From the NCBI GenBank assembly GCA_947471745.1, contig CANJKZ010000774.1, positions 2,896,001 through 2,960,000 of the forward strand: a stretch of 64,000 nt of DNA, read 5' to 3'. Origin of the DNA: Closterium sp. Naga37s-1 (taxonomy: Eukaryota > Streptophyta > Zygnematophyceae > Desmidiales > Closteriaceae). A program made the position numbers and the translations under genes. Shown in pieces: positions 54,713 to 64,000 of the stretch. The notes under the pieces were generated by a model. The model was not told where the DNA came from and searched no databases. It worked only from the letters and a program-made list of their open reading frames with translations. The first letter of the stretch is position 1, and every line of letters starts with the position of its first letter.

Positions 54713-57700
54713 ATGGCGTTACTTCGTGTTCTCCCGTTCGACCCGGAGGGCAGGCCTGTAGCATTTGACACGTGGCACGACGATCTGCAACTATTCCTAC
54801 TGAGCGACAGTCGGGACAGTGTCTCGCTGTTTGACCTCGTGTCCGGTGCCACTCCAGCCCCTCCCGCCACAGCTGACGTTTCGACTCGTTCCCAGTGGCT
54901 CTCTCGTGACGCTACTACCCGCTTGGCCATTCGCAACCACCTGCCCGCAACAGAATGTGCTCACTTTGGCGAGCACAGGACAGCACAGGCTTTGTATGAC
55001 GCTGTTGTTGCTCGCTACTCCTCCCCTGCCACTGCTGCTCTTGGCAGACTGCTACTGCCCTACCTGTTCCCTGAGCTGTCGGCTTTTGCCACAATAGCGG
55101 ACCTGGTTACCCACCTGCGCACTAGCGATGCTCGCTACCGTGCTACCGTTCCTGCTGAGTTCCTTCTCACGAACCAGCCCCCTATGTTCATCACCCTCTA
55201 CTTCATAGTCACTCGCCTCCCTGACTCCCTTCGCTCTGTCAGGGACCACTTCCTCACCCTCGACCCCACTTCCCTCACTGTTGACCTCCTCGAGCAGCAT
55301 CTCCTTGCAGCTGAGACTAGTGCAGTTGCTGTAGGTGCTGCTCGTGGCACCCCGCGCTCACCCTTCTTTGAGGGGTGCTCCCCCTCCCCCCTTTCCTCCT
55401 CCTTCGCCTCTGCTGCTGCTGCAGACGTCTCTGTTCCTGAGGACGTCGGGGCTGCTTCGACTAGTACGAAGCGCCGCAACAGCAAGGGCAAGGGTGGCCG
55501 GGGTAGTGGAGGAGGCAGCGGTGGTGGTGGAGGTGGCAGTGGGCGTGGCAGTGGGGGCAGCGGTAGAGGAGGCGGAGGCGGTGGAGGTGGTGGCGGCGGT
55601 GGGACCGGTGGCGGCGGTGGAGGCTCTGGTGGCGGCGGTGGAGGCAGCGGAGGGGATGGCGGCAGTGGAGGCGATGGGACCAGTGGTAGTCGGTCTGGAC
55701 CTCAGCGTGGAGGCCCTGGTGGCGGTCGGGGCCAGCAGCAGCAGCGTCGGAGCAAGACTCAGACGCCTCAGCAGCTCCGTGAGTGGTTGGTTCAGCGTGG
55801 GGCGGGCGAGGGTAGTGAGACTTGCCCGTATGTCATTCGCACGGGTCCCCGTGCGGGCAAGACATGCGTGCGGTTTCACACTGAGCGCCGCTGCTTTTCC
55901 CGCCTTGACGACGCCTGGCGCACTGAGTTTGGTGATGACGTCGAGCGCCCTCGCTGGGCGGAGTTGTTTAGGTTGGGGGTTGCCATCTTTGACCTAGACT
56001 TTGATGTTATTATCTCTGCCATGTATGCTTTGTCTTTTAGTGCTGAGGGTGACTGTTACTTGTGTGTGCCGCCTGACCCAGGTATAGCCGCTGCTGCTCT
56101 AGGTGCTAGTGCGTCTGGTACTCCCCCTAGTACTGCGCCTGCTGAGGCCCTGCACACCTTCACGTTAGACTCTGGCGCCTCGCGCTGTTTCTTTCGTGAC
56201 AGCACCACTCTCACTCCTCTTCCTGCACCTGTTCCGGTCAGACTGGCTGACCCCTCTGGGGGGCCGGTCGTTGCCAGTTCCTCCACTGTCCTCCCGTGTC
56301 CGGCGGTTCCATCCGGCTCTCTGTCAGGTCTTCACCTCCCCTCGTTCTCTACGAACTCGGTGAGTACCGCTGCCCTTCAGGATGCGATGGTCACTACCAC
56401 CACTCCTGGGGGTCAGCGTGTGTCGATCTGCACGTGCACGCGGACGGGGCGTCACCTGGCTATGTTCACTCGTCGGCCAGGGTCGAGTCTGTACACACTG
56501 GCTACCGAGCCTCCTCAGGTCGCTGCGTCTGCTCAGGTGTCCACGTCAGGTCAGGTAGCCGCCGCTTGCTCGTGTCGCCTCCTGTCGCACCAGACTCTTC
56601 TTTGGCACCACCGCCTGGGTCACCCCTACCTGCCACGCCTTCGTGGCATGCACTCCCGTCTCCTTGTCTCTGGTCTCCCCAGGTCTCTGCCTCCCCTGCC
56701 GCCCTCGCCTGCCCCGCCCTGTCTTCCTTGCGTCGAGGGGCGGCAGCGCGCCGCTCCTCACTCCTCCTCGTTTCCCCCGACGACTGCTCCCCTGCAGACC
56801 CTCCACATGGACGTGTGGGGCCCAGCCCGCGTCAGTGGACAGGGCCGCGAGCGCTACTTCCTGCTGGTGGTTGACGACTACACGCGATACACCACAGTCT
56901 TCCCCTTGCGCAGCAAGGGTGAAGTCTCTGCTGTCTTGATCCCTTGGATCCGCACAGTCCGTCTCCAGCTGCGTGCGCGTTTCGGCCAGGACCTTCCTGT
57001 CCTGCGTCTGCACTCTGACAGAGGTGGTGAGTTCTCCTCCGACCTCTTGCGGGACTTTTGTCGTGGGGAGGGCATTCTCCAGTCGTTCACGCTTCCGGAC
57101 TCCCCTCAGCAAAATGGGATTGCTGAGCGCCGCATTGGCTTAGTCATGGAGGTCGCTCGTACCTCCATGATTCATGCGGCCGCTCCCCATTTTCTGTGGC
57201 CGTTTGCGGTCCGGTACGCTGCGCATCAGCTCAACCTCTGGCCCCGTGTCTCCTTGCCGGAGACCTCGCCCACACTGTGTTGGACCGGGAAGGTTGGCGA
57301 TGCGTCGGTGTTCCGGGTCTGGGGTTCTCGTGCCTTTGTTCGCGATACGTCCGCGGACAAGCTCTCCGCCCGCGCTATTCCCTGCGTCTTCCTTGGCTTT
57401 GTCCCTGATGCGCCTGGCTGGCAGTTTTACCACCCCACCTCGCGCCGTGTCCTCCCTTCTCAGGACGTCACGTTCGACGAGTCGGTTCCCTTCTACCGTC
57501 TTTTCCCCTACCGCTCTGCCCCTTCCCCCCCCCCGCCGCTTTTTCTTGCTCCCGGTCCGCCTCCTGTAGACCCCCTCCCGCCCCAGGGTCCTGCTCCCTC
57601 GGGAGTGTCTCAGGTAGACCCTCTCCCTGGTACTGTGCCTGTTCAGGTAGCTGTCGTCTCAGGTGCTGCTCCAGGTGCTGCGTCTGGGGGTGCTGCGTCT

Positions 57701-60414
57701 GGGGGTGCGGAGCAGGGGGGTGCGGGGTCTGAGGGTGCTGGGTCTGGGGGTGCTGAGCCTGAGGGTGTTGAGCCTGGGGGTGCTGAGTCGGAGGGTGCGG
57801 AGCCTGAGGGTGCTGAGTCGGAGGGTGCGGAGTCTGGGGGTACTGAGCCTCGGGGTGCTGCTTCGTCTGGAGGTCCTGCTGGTGCTTCGCCGCGACTGTC
57901 CTCGCAGCAGCTGCGTGAGTGGCTTGTTCAGCGCGCACACCGTCGGAGTGGGGCTCCCGGAGCTGGCGGCCCTGGAGGCGCTGGAGCTGGAGGTGCTGCT
58001 GTTACTACTGGAGTTGGAGACCCTACGGAGCCTGGAGCAGCTGGCGCTGGAGGCGCTGGAGCTGGAGTAGCTGGAGTTGGAGGCCCTAGCGCAGGAGGCG
58101 CTGGAGCTGCAGGAGCTGGAGTTGTTGACCCTGGTGCTCGAGGTGCAGGAGGCACTGTGCGGCCGCGTCCATACTTCGTTCCCCTACTTGAGCAGGTTCT
58201 TGGTGTCCCGTCTTCTCCTGGTCTTCCTCCTCCCTTCCTGTGTCCACCGCCTGACCAGTCGCAGCCGCAGTTACAGCCAGCCTCCCCACTGCCTGTTCCC
58301 TCTCCTTACACTGAGCAGTCCGGAGGTCTTACAGAGCGTCGTGAGCCTACGTCTCGTCCTGTCTCGCCTGTTCGCACTGCTCGTCGCGCTCCTCGTTCGC
58401 GTCCTCCCCCTGTCCCAGGCACGCACACCATGGCACTCCGTCCTTCCTCTGTTCCACTGCGTGTTCCTCTGCCTGCTCCTCCTGAGTCCTTTCTTCCGAG
58501 GTCCCTGACCCTGAGTCTGACCGAGCGCGTGCTGCCAGTCCCACTGTCGCTCGTCTCCTTGCCACTGCTGTCACTGACTCGTCCTTTGAGTCTGCTGCTG
58601 CTTATCCTCTCTTTGCTGAGCTACTTGACTTTGCTGCTGCCTGCCGTCTCGACTACGCCTCTGCTCTAGTTGCTGAGTCTGTGCCTGCCAGTCCTCCGTC
58701 CGTCGGGGGTGAGTGTGCTCTTGGCACAGACATCCTTGAGGACAGGCAGGAGGACTTTGAGTGTCTTGCAGCTGCTGTACCTCGTTTCGCCTCCTTGCTG
58801 CTTGCCCCTGAGGGAGACCCGGATGCTCCTGACATCCCGACCCCGCGCTCTTACGCAGAGGCGATTACGGGTCCTTACTCCTCTCAGTGGCAGGCAGCTA
58901 TGGATGCCGAGATGGCATCCTGGAAGTCCACAGGCACTTACGTCGACGAGGTTCCCCCACCTGGGGTGAACATAGTCGATGGCATGTGGATCTTCAGGGT
59001 GAAGCGGCCGCCGGGTTCTCCGCCTGCCTTCAAGGCGCGTTACGTTGCTCGAGGTTTCAGTCAGCGACAGGGAGTTGACTACTTCCAGACCTTCTCCCCC
59101 ACCCCGAAGATGACTACTCTTCGGGTGTTGCTGCACGTAGCTGCTCAGCGTGACTATGAGTTACACTCCCTGGACTTCAGTACTGCCTTCCTGCAGGGCA
59201 GCCTGCACGAGGAGATCTGGCTGCGCCGACCACCTGGTTTCACTGGGTCGTTTCCTACAGGTACCCAGTGGAGCCTCCGCCGGCCAGTCTACGGTCTCCG
59301 CCAGGCGCCTCTCGAGTGGCACGACACACTTAGGACTACACTTGCGGCTCTTGAGTTTGTTCCTTCTACAGCAAACCCGTCGCTGTTTCTACACACCGAC
59401 ACCTCGCTGCCGCCCTTCTACGTCCTAGTGTACGTCGACGACCTCGTCTTTGCCACGGCTGACACTGAGGCACTGACCCTTGTGAAGTCGGAGTTGCAGA
59501 AGAGACATACCTGCACTAACCTGGGTGAACTGCGCAGCTACCTTGGCCTGCAGATCACCCGGGACAGAGCACGGCGCACCATCACACTGACTCAGTCATA
59601 CATGGTGCACCAGGTCCTTCAGCGCTTCGGCTTCCAGTACTCCTCGCCACAGCTCACTCCTCTGTCTACCAGCCACTCGCTCTCAGCTCCACCTTCGGAC
59701 GAGTCCGTAGAGCCGAGTGGTCCGTACCCAGAGCTTGTGGGTTGCCTCATGTACCTAATGACTTGCACACGACCCGACCTCACATACCCTCTCAGCCTTC
59801 TGGCTCGCTACGTGGCTCCCGGTAGGCACCGAAAGGTGCACTGGGATGTTGCGAAGAGGGTACTGCGTTACCTGTGCAGTACGTCGGGCATGGGGCTTCT
59901 GCTTGGAGGACGGGGTCCTGTTGTCCTCAGTGGTCACGCAGACGCCTCCTGGGCTGACGACTCAGCTACGCAGCGGTCGTCGCAGGGTTACACCTTCAGT
60001 CTTGGGTCCGGCTCGGTTTCTTGGCGGTCTACCCGCTCGTCTTCAGTTCTCAGCTCCGGCTGTGAGGCTGAGATCTACGCCGGAGCCATGGCTGCTCAGG
60101 AGCTACGCTGGCTCACCTACTTGCTGACCGACTTGGGAGAGCAGCCTCGTTTGCCTCCAGTCCTGTACGTAGACAACAAGGCCATGATAGCCTTGTGTCA
60201 GGAGCACAGACTGGAGCACAGAACGAAGCACATCGCTCTGCGATACTTCCTTGCTCGAGAGTTACAGCAGCGTGGTCAGCTTCGTCTAGCGTACGTGGCC
60301 ACCCGGGCCAACACTGCTGATGTCTTCACCAAGGCACTTCCGCCTGGTGACCATCAGCGCTTTGTTACTGTGTTAGGCCTTGTGTCTACTTTGCCTCACT
60401 TACTTACTGCCTGA
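54713..60414 (+). pseudogene. H gag-pol, nearly intact (single frameshift before RT)
   Basis: Start ATG 54713 (MALLRVLPFDPEGRPVAF). Order by residue: gag; Gly tract about 265-340; expanded knuckle CX13CX3HX4C at 371-394; protease LDSGASRCFF (Asp 486); pre-integrase HHRLGHPYLPRL; integrase core Asp 700, Asp 769 (HSDRGGEF), Glu 805 (NGIAERRIG); Glu/Gly/Ala repeat linkers (57660-58160). One base is missing near 58495 compared with F, which ends the first frame. The next frame is open from there to 60414 with RT (LDFSTAFLQG, YVDDLVF) and RNase H (GHADASWADD, NTADVFTKAL). The catalytic residues are all present. Confidence 0.94.
57660..58160 (+). repeat. H linker minisatellites
   Basis: 15-base GGTGCTGAGCCTGAG-type units (57660-57870), then Gly-Ala units (57950-58155), both in frame. 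Confidence 0.85.
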
Positions 60415-60649
60415 CTCTACCTGTACTGTGATCTATCCATATACCTGCATGCTTGCACTTGTTAGGGTATGATCACTGTATTGTTTGTTCTTTGTATATA
60501 ATTCTGCATGTGAACTGGCCTTGTGGCCCTTTGCTTGTGCTCGGACTGTGTGGTGACTTTGTGATCCACCCTGAGCTTGCTTTGTCTTTCTTGACTGGTC
60601 TTGTGACCATTACTCGTTCTGGCTATCCCCCAATTCGCCTATGGGGGTG

Positions 60650-60810
60650 TGTCAAACATATATGCTTAGTCATATCTAGATTTAGTTTATGTGTTTACAG
60701 TTGTCTAGGCTATAGTGGGTTTAGCCTTAGGGGGTACAGTTTTTCTCTCGACATTCTACTTGTACCCCTCGTCACTTCCTAGTAAATCATTCTCACCTAA
60801 GATTCTAACA
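60650..60810 (+). repeat. H 3' LTR
   Basis: 161 bp after CGCCTATGGGGGTG. Contains GGGGTACA (60731-60738) and TGTACCCC (60761-60768). 60415-60649 is the 3' untranslated part. Confidence 0.95.
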
Positions 60811-60815
60811 GACGT

Positions 60816-62040
60816 CATCACCAAACTCAGTACGCCAGGCGTCGTCAAGGTGGGCAAAGCAACTGCGCTCAGTGTGAAACCTCCCGCATGTCTGGCCCGC
60901 ACGGGCACCTGTGCGAATGACATACGGGCAGGTCTCACTACCCTCACCCGCCCCACGCTGAACCAACCACTCACGGAGCTGCTGGGGTATCTGAGTCTCT
61001 CTCCGACGCTGCTGCTGCTGGCCCCGACCACCACCAGGGCCTCCATGCTGAGGTCCAGACCGACCACCACTGGTCCCACAGCCTCTACTGCCACCACTCC
61101 CTACGCTGCCTCCACCGCCGTCACCAAAGCCTCCACCTCCACCACCGGTCCCACCGCTGCCACCACCTCCACCGCCTCCGCCTCCTCTACCGCTGCCCCC
61201 ACTACCACTCCCACTGCCACCTCCACCACCACCGCTGCCTCCTCCACTACCCCGGCCACCCTTGCCCTTGCTGTTGCGGCGCTTCGCACTTGTCGAAGCA
61301 GCCCCGACGTCCTCAGGAACAGAGACGTCTGCAGCAGCAGCAGAGGCGAAGGAGGAGGAAAGGGGGGAGGGGGAGCACCCCTCAAAGAAGGGTGAGCGCG
61401 GAGTGCCACGAGCAGCACCTATAGCAACTGCACTAGTCTCAGCTGCGAGGAGATGCTGCTCGAGGAGGTCAACAGTGAGGGAAGTGGGGTCGAGGGTGAG
61501 AAAGTGGTCCCTGACAGAGCGAAGGGAGTCAGGGAGGCGAGTGACTATGAAGTAGAGGGTGATGAACATGGGGGGCTGGTTCGTGGGAAGGAACTCAGCA
61601 GGGACGGTAGTGCGGTAGCGAGCGTCGCTAGTGCGCAGGTGGGTAACCAGGCCGGCTACTGTGGCAAAAGCCGACAGCTTAGGGAACAGGTAGGGCAGTA
61701 GCAGCCTGCCAATAGCAGCAGTGGCAGGGGAGGAGTAGCGAGCAACGACAGCGTCGTACAAGGCCTGTGCTGTCCTGTGCTCGCCAAAGTGAGCACATTC
61801 GGTTGCGGGCAGGTGGTTGCGAATGGCCAAGCGGGTAGTAGCGTCACGAGACAGCCACTGGGAACGAGTCGAAACGTCAGCAGTGGCGGGAGGGGCTGGA
61901 GCGGCACCGGACACGTGGTCAAACAGTGAGACACTATCCCGACTATCGCTCAGTAGGTATAGTTGCAGATCGTCGTGCCACGTGTCAAATGCTAAAGGTC
62001 TGCCTTCTAGGTCGAACGGTAGAACTCGAAGCGATGCCAT
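60816..62040 (-). pseudogene. F gag-pol, proximal part (gag)
   Basis: Minus-strand ATG at 62040 (MASLRVLPFDLEGRPLAF). It encodes gag with the usual Gly tract and the expanded knuckle (CPYVIRTGARAGQTC, GRFHTERSC), ending at GDDV where H is inserted; the frame continues at 52429. It is open over this part. Confidence 0.92.
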
Positions 62041-63660
62041 AGGGGCCGAGGGGCTAAACAGGGGGCCGTGCGCAGGGCTCTGAGGTGGGGCCGAGGGGCC
62101 TAGGTGCGGCGGGGCCAAACAAGGGGCCGGGGGGGGCCTAGGGGGGCCGAGGGGCCTAGGGGGCCGAGGGGCCAAACAAGGGGCCGGGGGGCCGGGCGCC
62201 GGACTTTGAGGTGGGGCCGGGGGGCCTAGGGGCCGCGGGGCCGAACAAGGGGCCAGGGGGGGGCTAGGGGGGCCGAGGGGCCTAGGGGGCCGAGGGGCCA
62301 AACAAGGGGCCGGGGGGCCGGGCGAAGGGCTCTGAGGTGGGGCCGAGGGGCCTAGGGGCCGCGGGGCAAAACAAGGGGCCGGGGGGCCTAGGGGGGGGGG
62401 CCGAAGGGCCAATCACACGGGGACAAGGGGGCCGAGGGGCCAAACAAGGGGCCGGGGGGCCGGGCTCCGGGCTTTGAGGTGGGGTCGAGGGGCCTAGGGG
62501 CCGCGGGGCCAAACAAGGGGCCGGGGGGGCCTAGGGGGGCCGAGGAGCCTAGGGGGCCGAGGGGCCAAACAAGGGGCTGGGGGGGGCCGGGCGCCGGGCT
62601 TTGAGATGGGGCCGAGGGGCCTAGGGGCCGCGGGGCCAAACAAGGGGCCGAGGTGGCCTAGGGGGGCCGAGGGGCCTAGGGGGCCGAGGGGCCAAACAAG
62701 GGGCCGGGGGGCCGGGCTCCGGGCTTTGAGGTGGGGCCGAGGGGGCCTAGGGGCCGCGGGGCCAAACAAGGGGCCGGGGGCGGGGGGCTAGGGGGGGCCG
62801 AGGGGCCTAGAGGGCCGAGGGGCCAAACAAGGGGCCGGGGGGCCGGGCGCCGGGCTGTGTGGCGGGGCCGAGGGGCCTAGGGGCCGCGGGGCCAAACAAG
62901 GGGCCGGGCGCTGGGCGAGGGACTGAGCCGGGCATGGGTGTAAGGTACGGGCCTGGGCGCAGGGCTAGGAACGGGGCCTAGCGCGGGCTAGATACGGGGC
63001 CGGGCACTGGCAGGAACGGGGCCGGGCGCTGGGCAGGTACGGGGCCGGGCGTTGGGCAGGTACGGGGCCGCGCGCTGGGCAGGTACGGGGCCGGGGCGCG
63101 GGCTAAGTACGGGGCCGAGCGCGGGCGTTATACGGGCCTGGCGCGGGCTAGGTACGGGGCCAGGCGCTGGCGACAGACGGGGCCGGGCGCGAGCTAGGTA
63201 TGGGGCCGGGCGCTGGCTAGGGACGGGGCCGTGCGCTGGGCTAGGTACGGGCCGGGCGCGGGGCTAGGTACGAGCCGAGCGCGGGCGAGAGATGGGGCCG
63301 GGCGCGGGCAGGGTACGGGCCGGTCGCGAGGCTAGGTACAGGCCGGGCGCGGGGCTAGGAACGGGGCCGAGCGCGAGGCTAGGTACGGGCCGAGCGCGAG
63401 CCTAGGTACGGGCCGGTTGCGGGCGTCGACGGGGCGCGGGCTAGGTACGGGGCCAGGCGCGGGTGTCGACGTGGCGATCGCGGGCTAGGTACGGGCCGGG
63501 CACGGGCGTGAGAAGGCACGGGCCGAGGGGCCAAACACAGGGGCCGCCGAGCGCGGGCTAGGTACGGGCCAGGCGCGGGTAGGAGACTGGGCCGGGCGCA
63601 GGCTAGGTACGGGCCTATCGCGGGCGCGGTATGGGCGGGGCGCGGGGCTAGGAACGAAAT
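62041..63660 (-). repeat. F leader: GC-rich higher-order repeat
   Basis: The minus-strand counterpart of H's leader. 62041-62920 consists of GGGGCCGAGGGGCCTAG-type words with larger blocks marked by TTTGAGGTGGGGCC (near 62206, 62472, 62722). 62920-63655 consists of GCGCGGGCTAGGTACGGGCC-type units. The plus strand has many GGGG runs. No gene is seen. Confidence 0.88.
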
Positions 63661-63667
63661 AGTAGGT

Positions 63668-63699
63668 GGTGGGCCCAAGAGTAGCCTACTCTAATATCA
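63668..63699 (-). other. F primer-binding site and GGGCCCACC palindrome
   Basis: Minus-strand TGATATTAGAGTAGG (63699-63685) adjoins the 5' LTR. GGGCCCACC is at 63676-63668 on the minus strand. Confidence 0.6.
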
Positions 63700-63868
63700 T
63701 GTTAGAATACTAGCGAGAATGACGAGAATGGATGACTAGGAAAGGGGGAGGGGTACAAGTTCAATGTCGAGAGAAATTGTGTACCCCCTAAGGCTAAACC
63801 CACTATAGGCTAGACAATTGTAAACACATAAACTAAGCCTAGATACAACTAAGCATATTTGTTTGACA
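63700..63868 (-). repeat. F 5' LTR (right copy)
   Basis: 169 bp, plus-strand TGTTAGAATAC..GTTTGACA. Confidence 0.92.
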
Positions 63869-64000
63869 TGGAAAACGCCGAACTACGCCAGGCGCGAGGT
63901 GAAGCGCGCCAGGAGTCGCCCGTCGTGGATGAAGCAAGTAGCAGCTCATCGCTCAACGAGAACGTGTTTAACGAGCTAGACGCCTCGCATGATGCTGAAG
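63868..64000 (+). CDS. Partial open frame at the window end, unrecognised
   Basis: 44 codons stay open from an ATG whose A is the last base of F's LTR (MENAELRQARGEARQE, then a Ser-rich stretch and NENVFNELDASHD) to the window edge. It is hydrophilic and acidic. The true gene may start further left, in sequence displaced by F. It could be a host exon or the N-terminal side of another retroelement gag; I cannot tell. Confidence 0.35.
   Translation, partial: MENAELRQARGEARQESPVVDEASSSSSLNENVFNELDASHDAE

Larger units (their letters stand above)
52430..60810 (+). mobile_element. Element H: Ty1/copia, short-LTR group, inserted head-on into F
   Basis: 8381 bp, 161-bp LTRs with about five differences, TSD GACGT (52425-52429 and 60811-60815). 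Same family as F but in the opposite orientation. It splits F's gag just after GDDV. It has the longest leader here (about 2.1 kb of GC-rich repeats). Its gag-pol has a single frameshift. Confidence 0.96.
46140..63868 (-). mobile_element. Element F: Ty1/copia, short-LTR group, minus strand, with nested G and H
   Basis: LTRs of 155 bp (46140-46294) and 169 bp (63700-63868), with five substitutions and a 14-base gap between them. The interior is complete in order once G and H are removed, about 7.9 kb. There is no target-site duplication: CTCCC on the left, TGGAA on the right. Same family as H. The stretch 46295-46521 is its 3' untranslated part. Confidence 0.9.

Noticed and set aside
60715..62083. 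Plus-strand frames opposite F's gag (Thr/Ser-rich)
   Set aside because: Antisense of the Gly-rich gag tract; the real coding strand is shown by gag motifs and the TSD-delimited element.

Overview
The window is a retrotransposon graveyard from a green-lineage (streptophyte) nuclear genome. The grounds are Ty1/copia elements primed by initiator-Met tRNA (TGGTATCAGAG), a Ty3/gypsy chromovirus, an intron-like break in one coding backbone and GC-rich codon use. I cannot name the species; a charophyte alga or bryophyte is possible. No prokaryotic genes, rRNA genes, CRISPR arrays or bona fide tRNA genes are seen.

About 95% of the sequence belongs to LTR elements, most of them delimited to the base by TG..CA ends and 5-bp target-site duplications (TSDs). 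Left to right: (A) a truncated copia element, 1-9883, lacking RT/RNase H and split by (B1), a young and nearly intact copia element, 2702-9138 (TSD GTCTC). Then 1.26 kb of unassigned DNA. (C) copia, 11143-17425 (TSD CCGTC). (D) copia, 17598-31753 (TSD CATTT), which carries a 345-bp TRIM in gag (TSD TGGTC) and a reverse-strand B-family copy B2, 24593-31054 (TSD CTACG). A minus-strand gypsy chromovirus, 32677-38568 (TSD GAAAC). (E) copia, 38691-45803 (TSD AAAAT). (F) minus-strand copia, 46140-63868 (no TSD), carrying non-autonomous G, 46527-47952 (TSD CACAG), and H, 52430-60810 (TSD GACGT). H is a member of F's own family in the opposite orientation. The last 133 bases are an unrelated open frame.

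Removing the insertions leaves a small backbone (9884-11142, 17431-17597, 31759-32676, 38574-38690, 45809-46139). Its right half reads as one continuous frame for a highly acidic then Lys-rich protein: the frame is restored exactly across both the gypsy and E insertions. It ends at a splice-donor-like site followed by a 23-bp minisatellite.

Two copia groups are present. B and C have 0.8-0.87 kb LTRs, a classical CX2CX4HX4C knuckle and short leaders. A, D, E, F and H have 106-169 bp LTRs, an expanded CX13CX3HX4C knuckle where it can be seen, GC-rich tandem-repeat leaders of about 1-2 kb, repeat-encoded linkers between integrase and RT, and a GGGCCCACC palindrome after the primer site. The last is shared with non-autonomous G. 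The most unusual item is the TRIM, whose LTR/primer-site junction reads as a tRNA-like A-box/B-box promoter.
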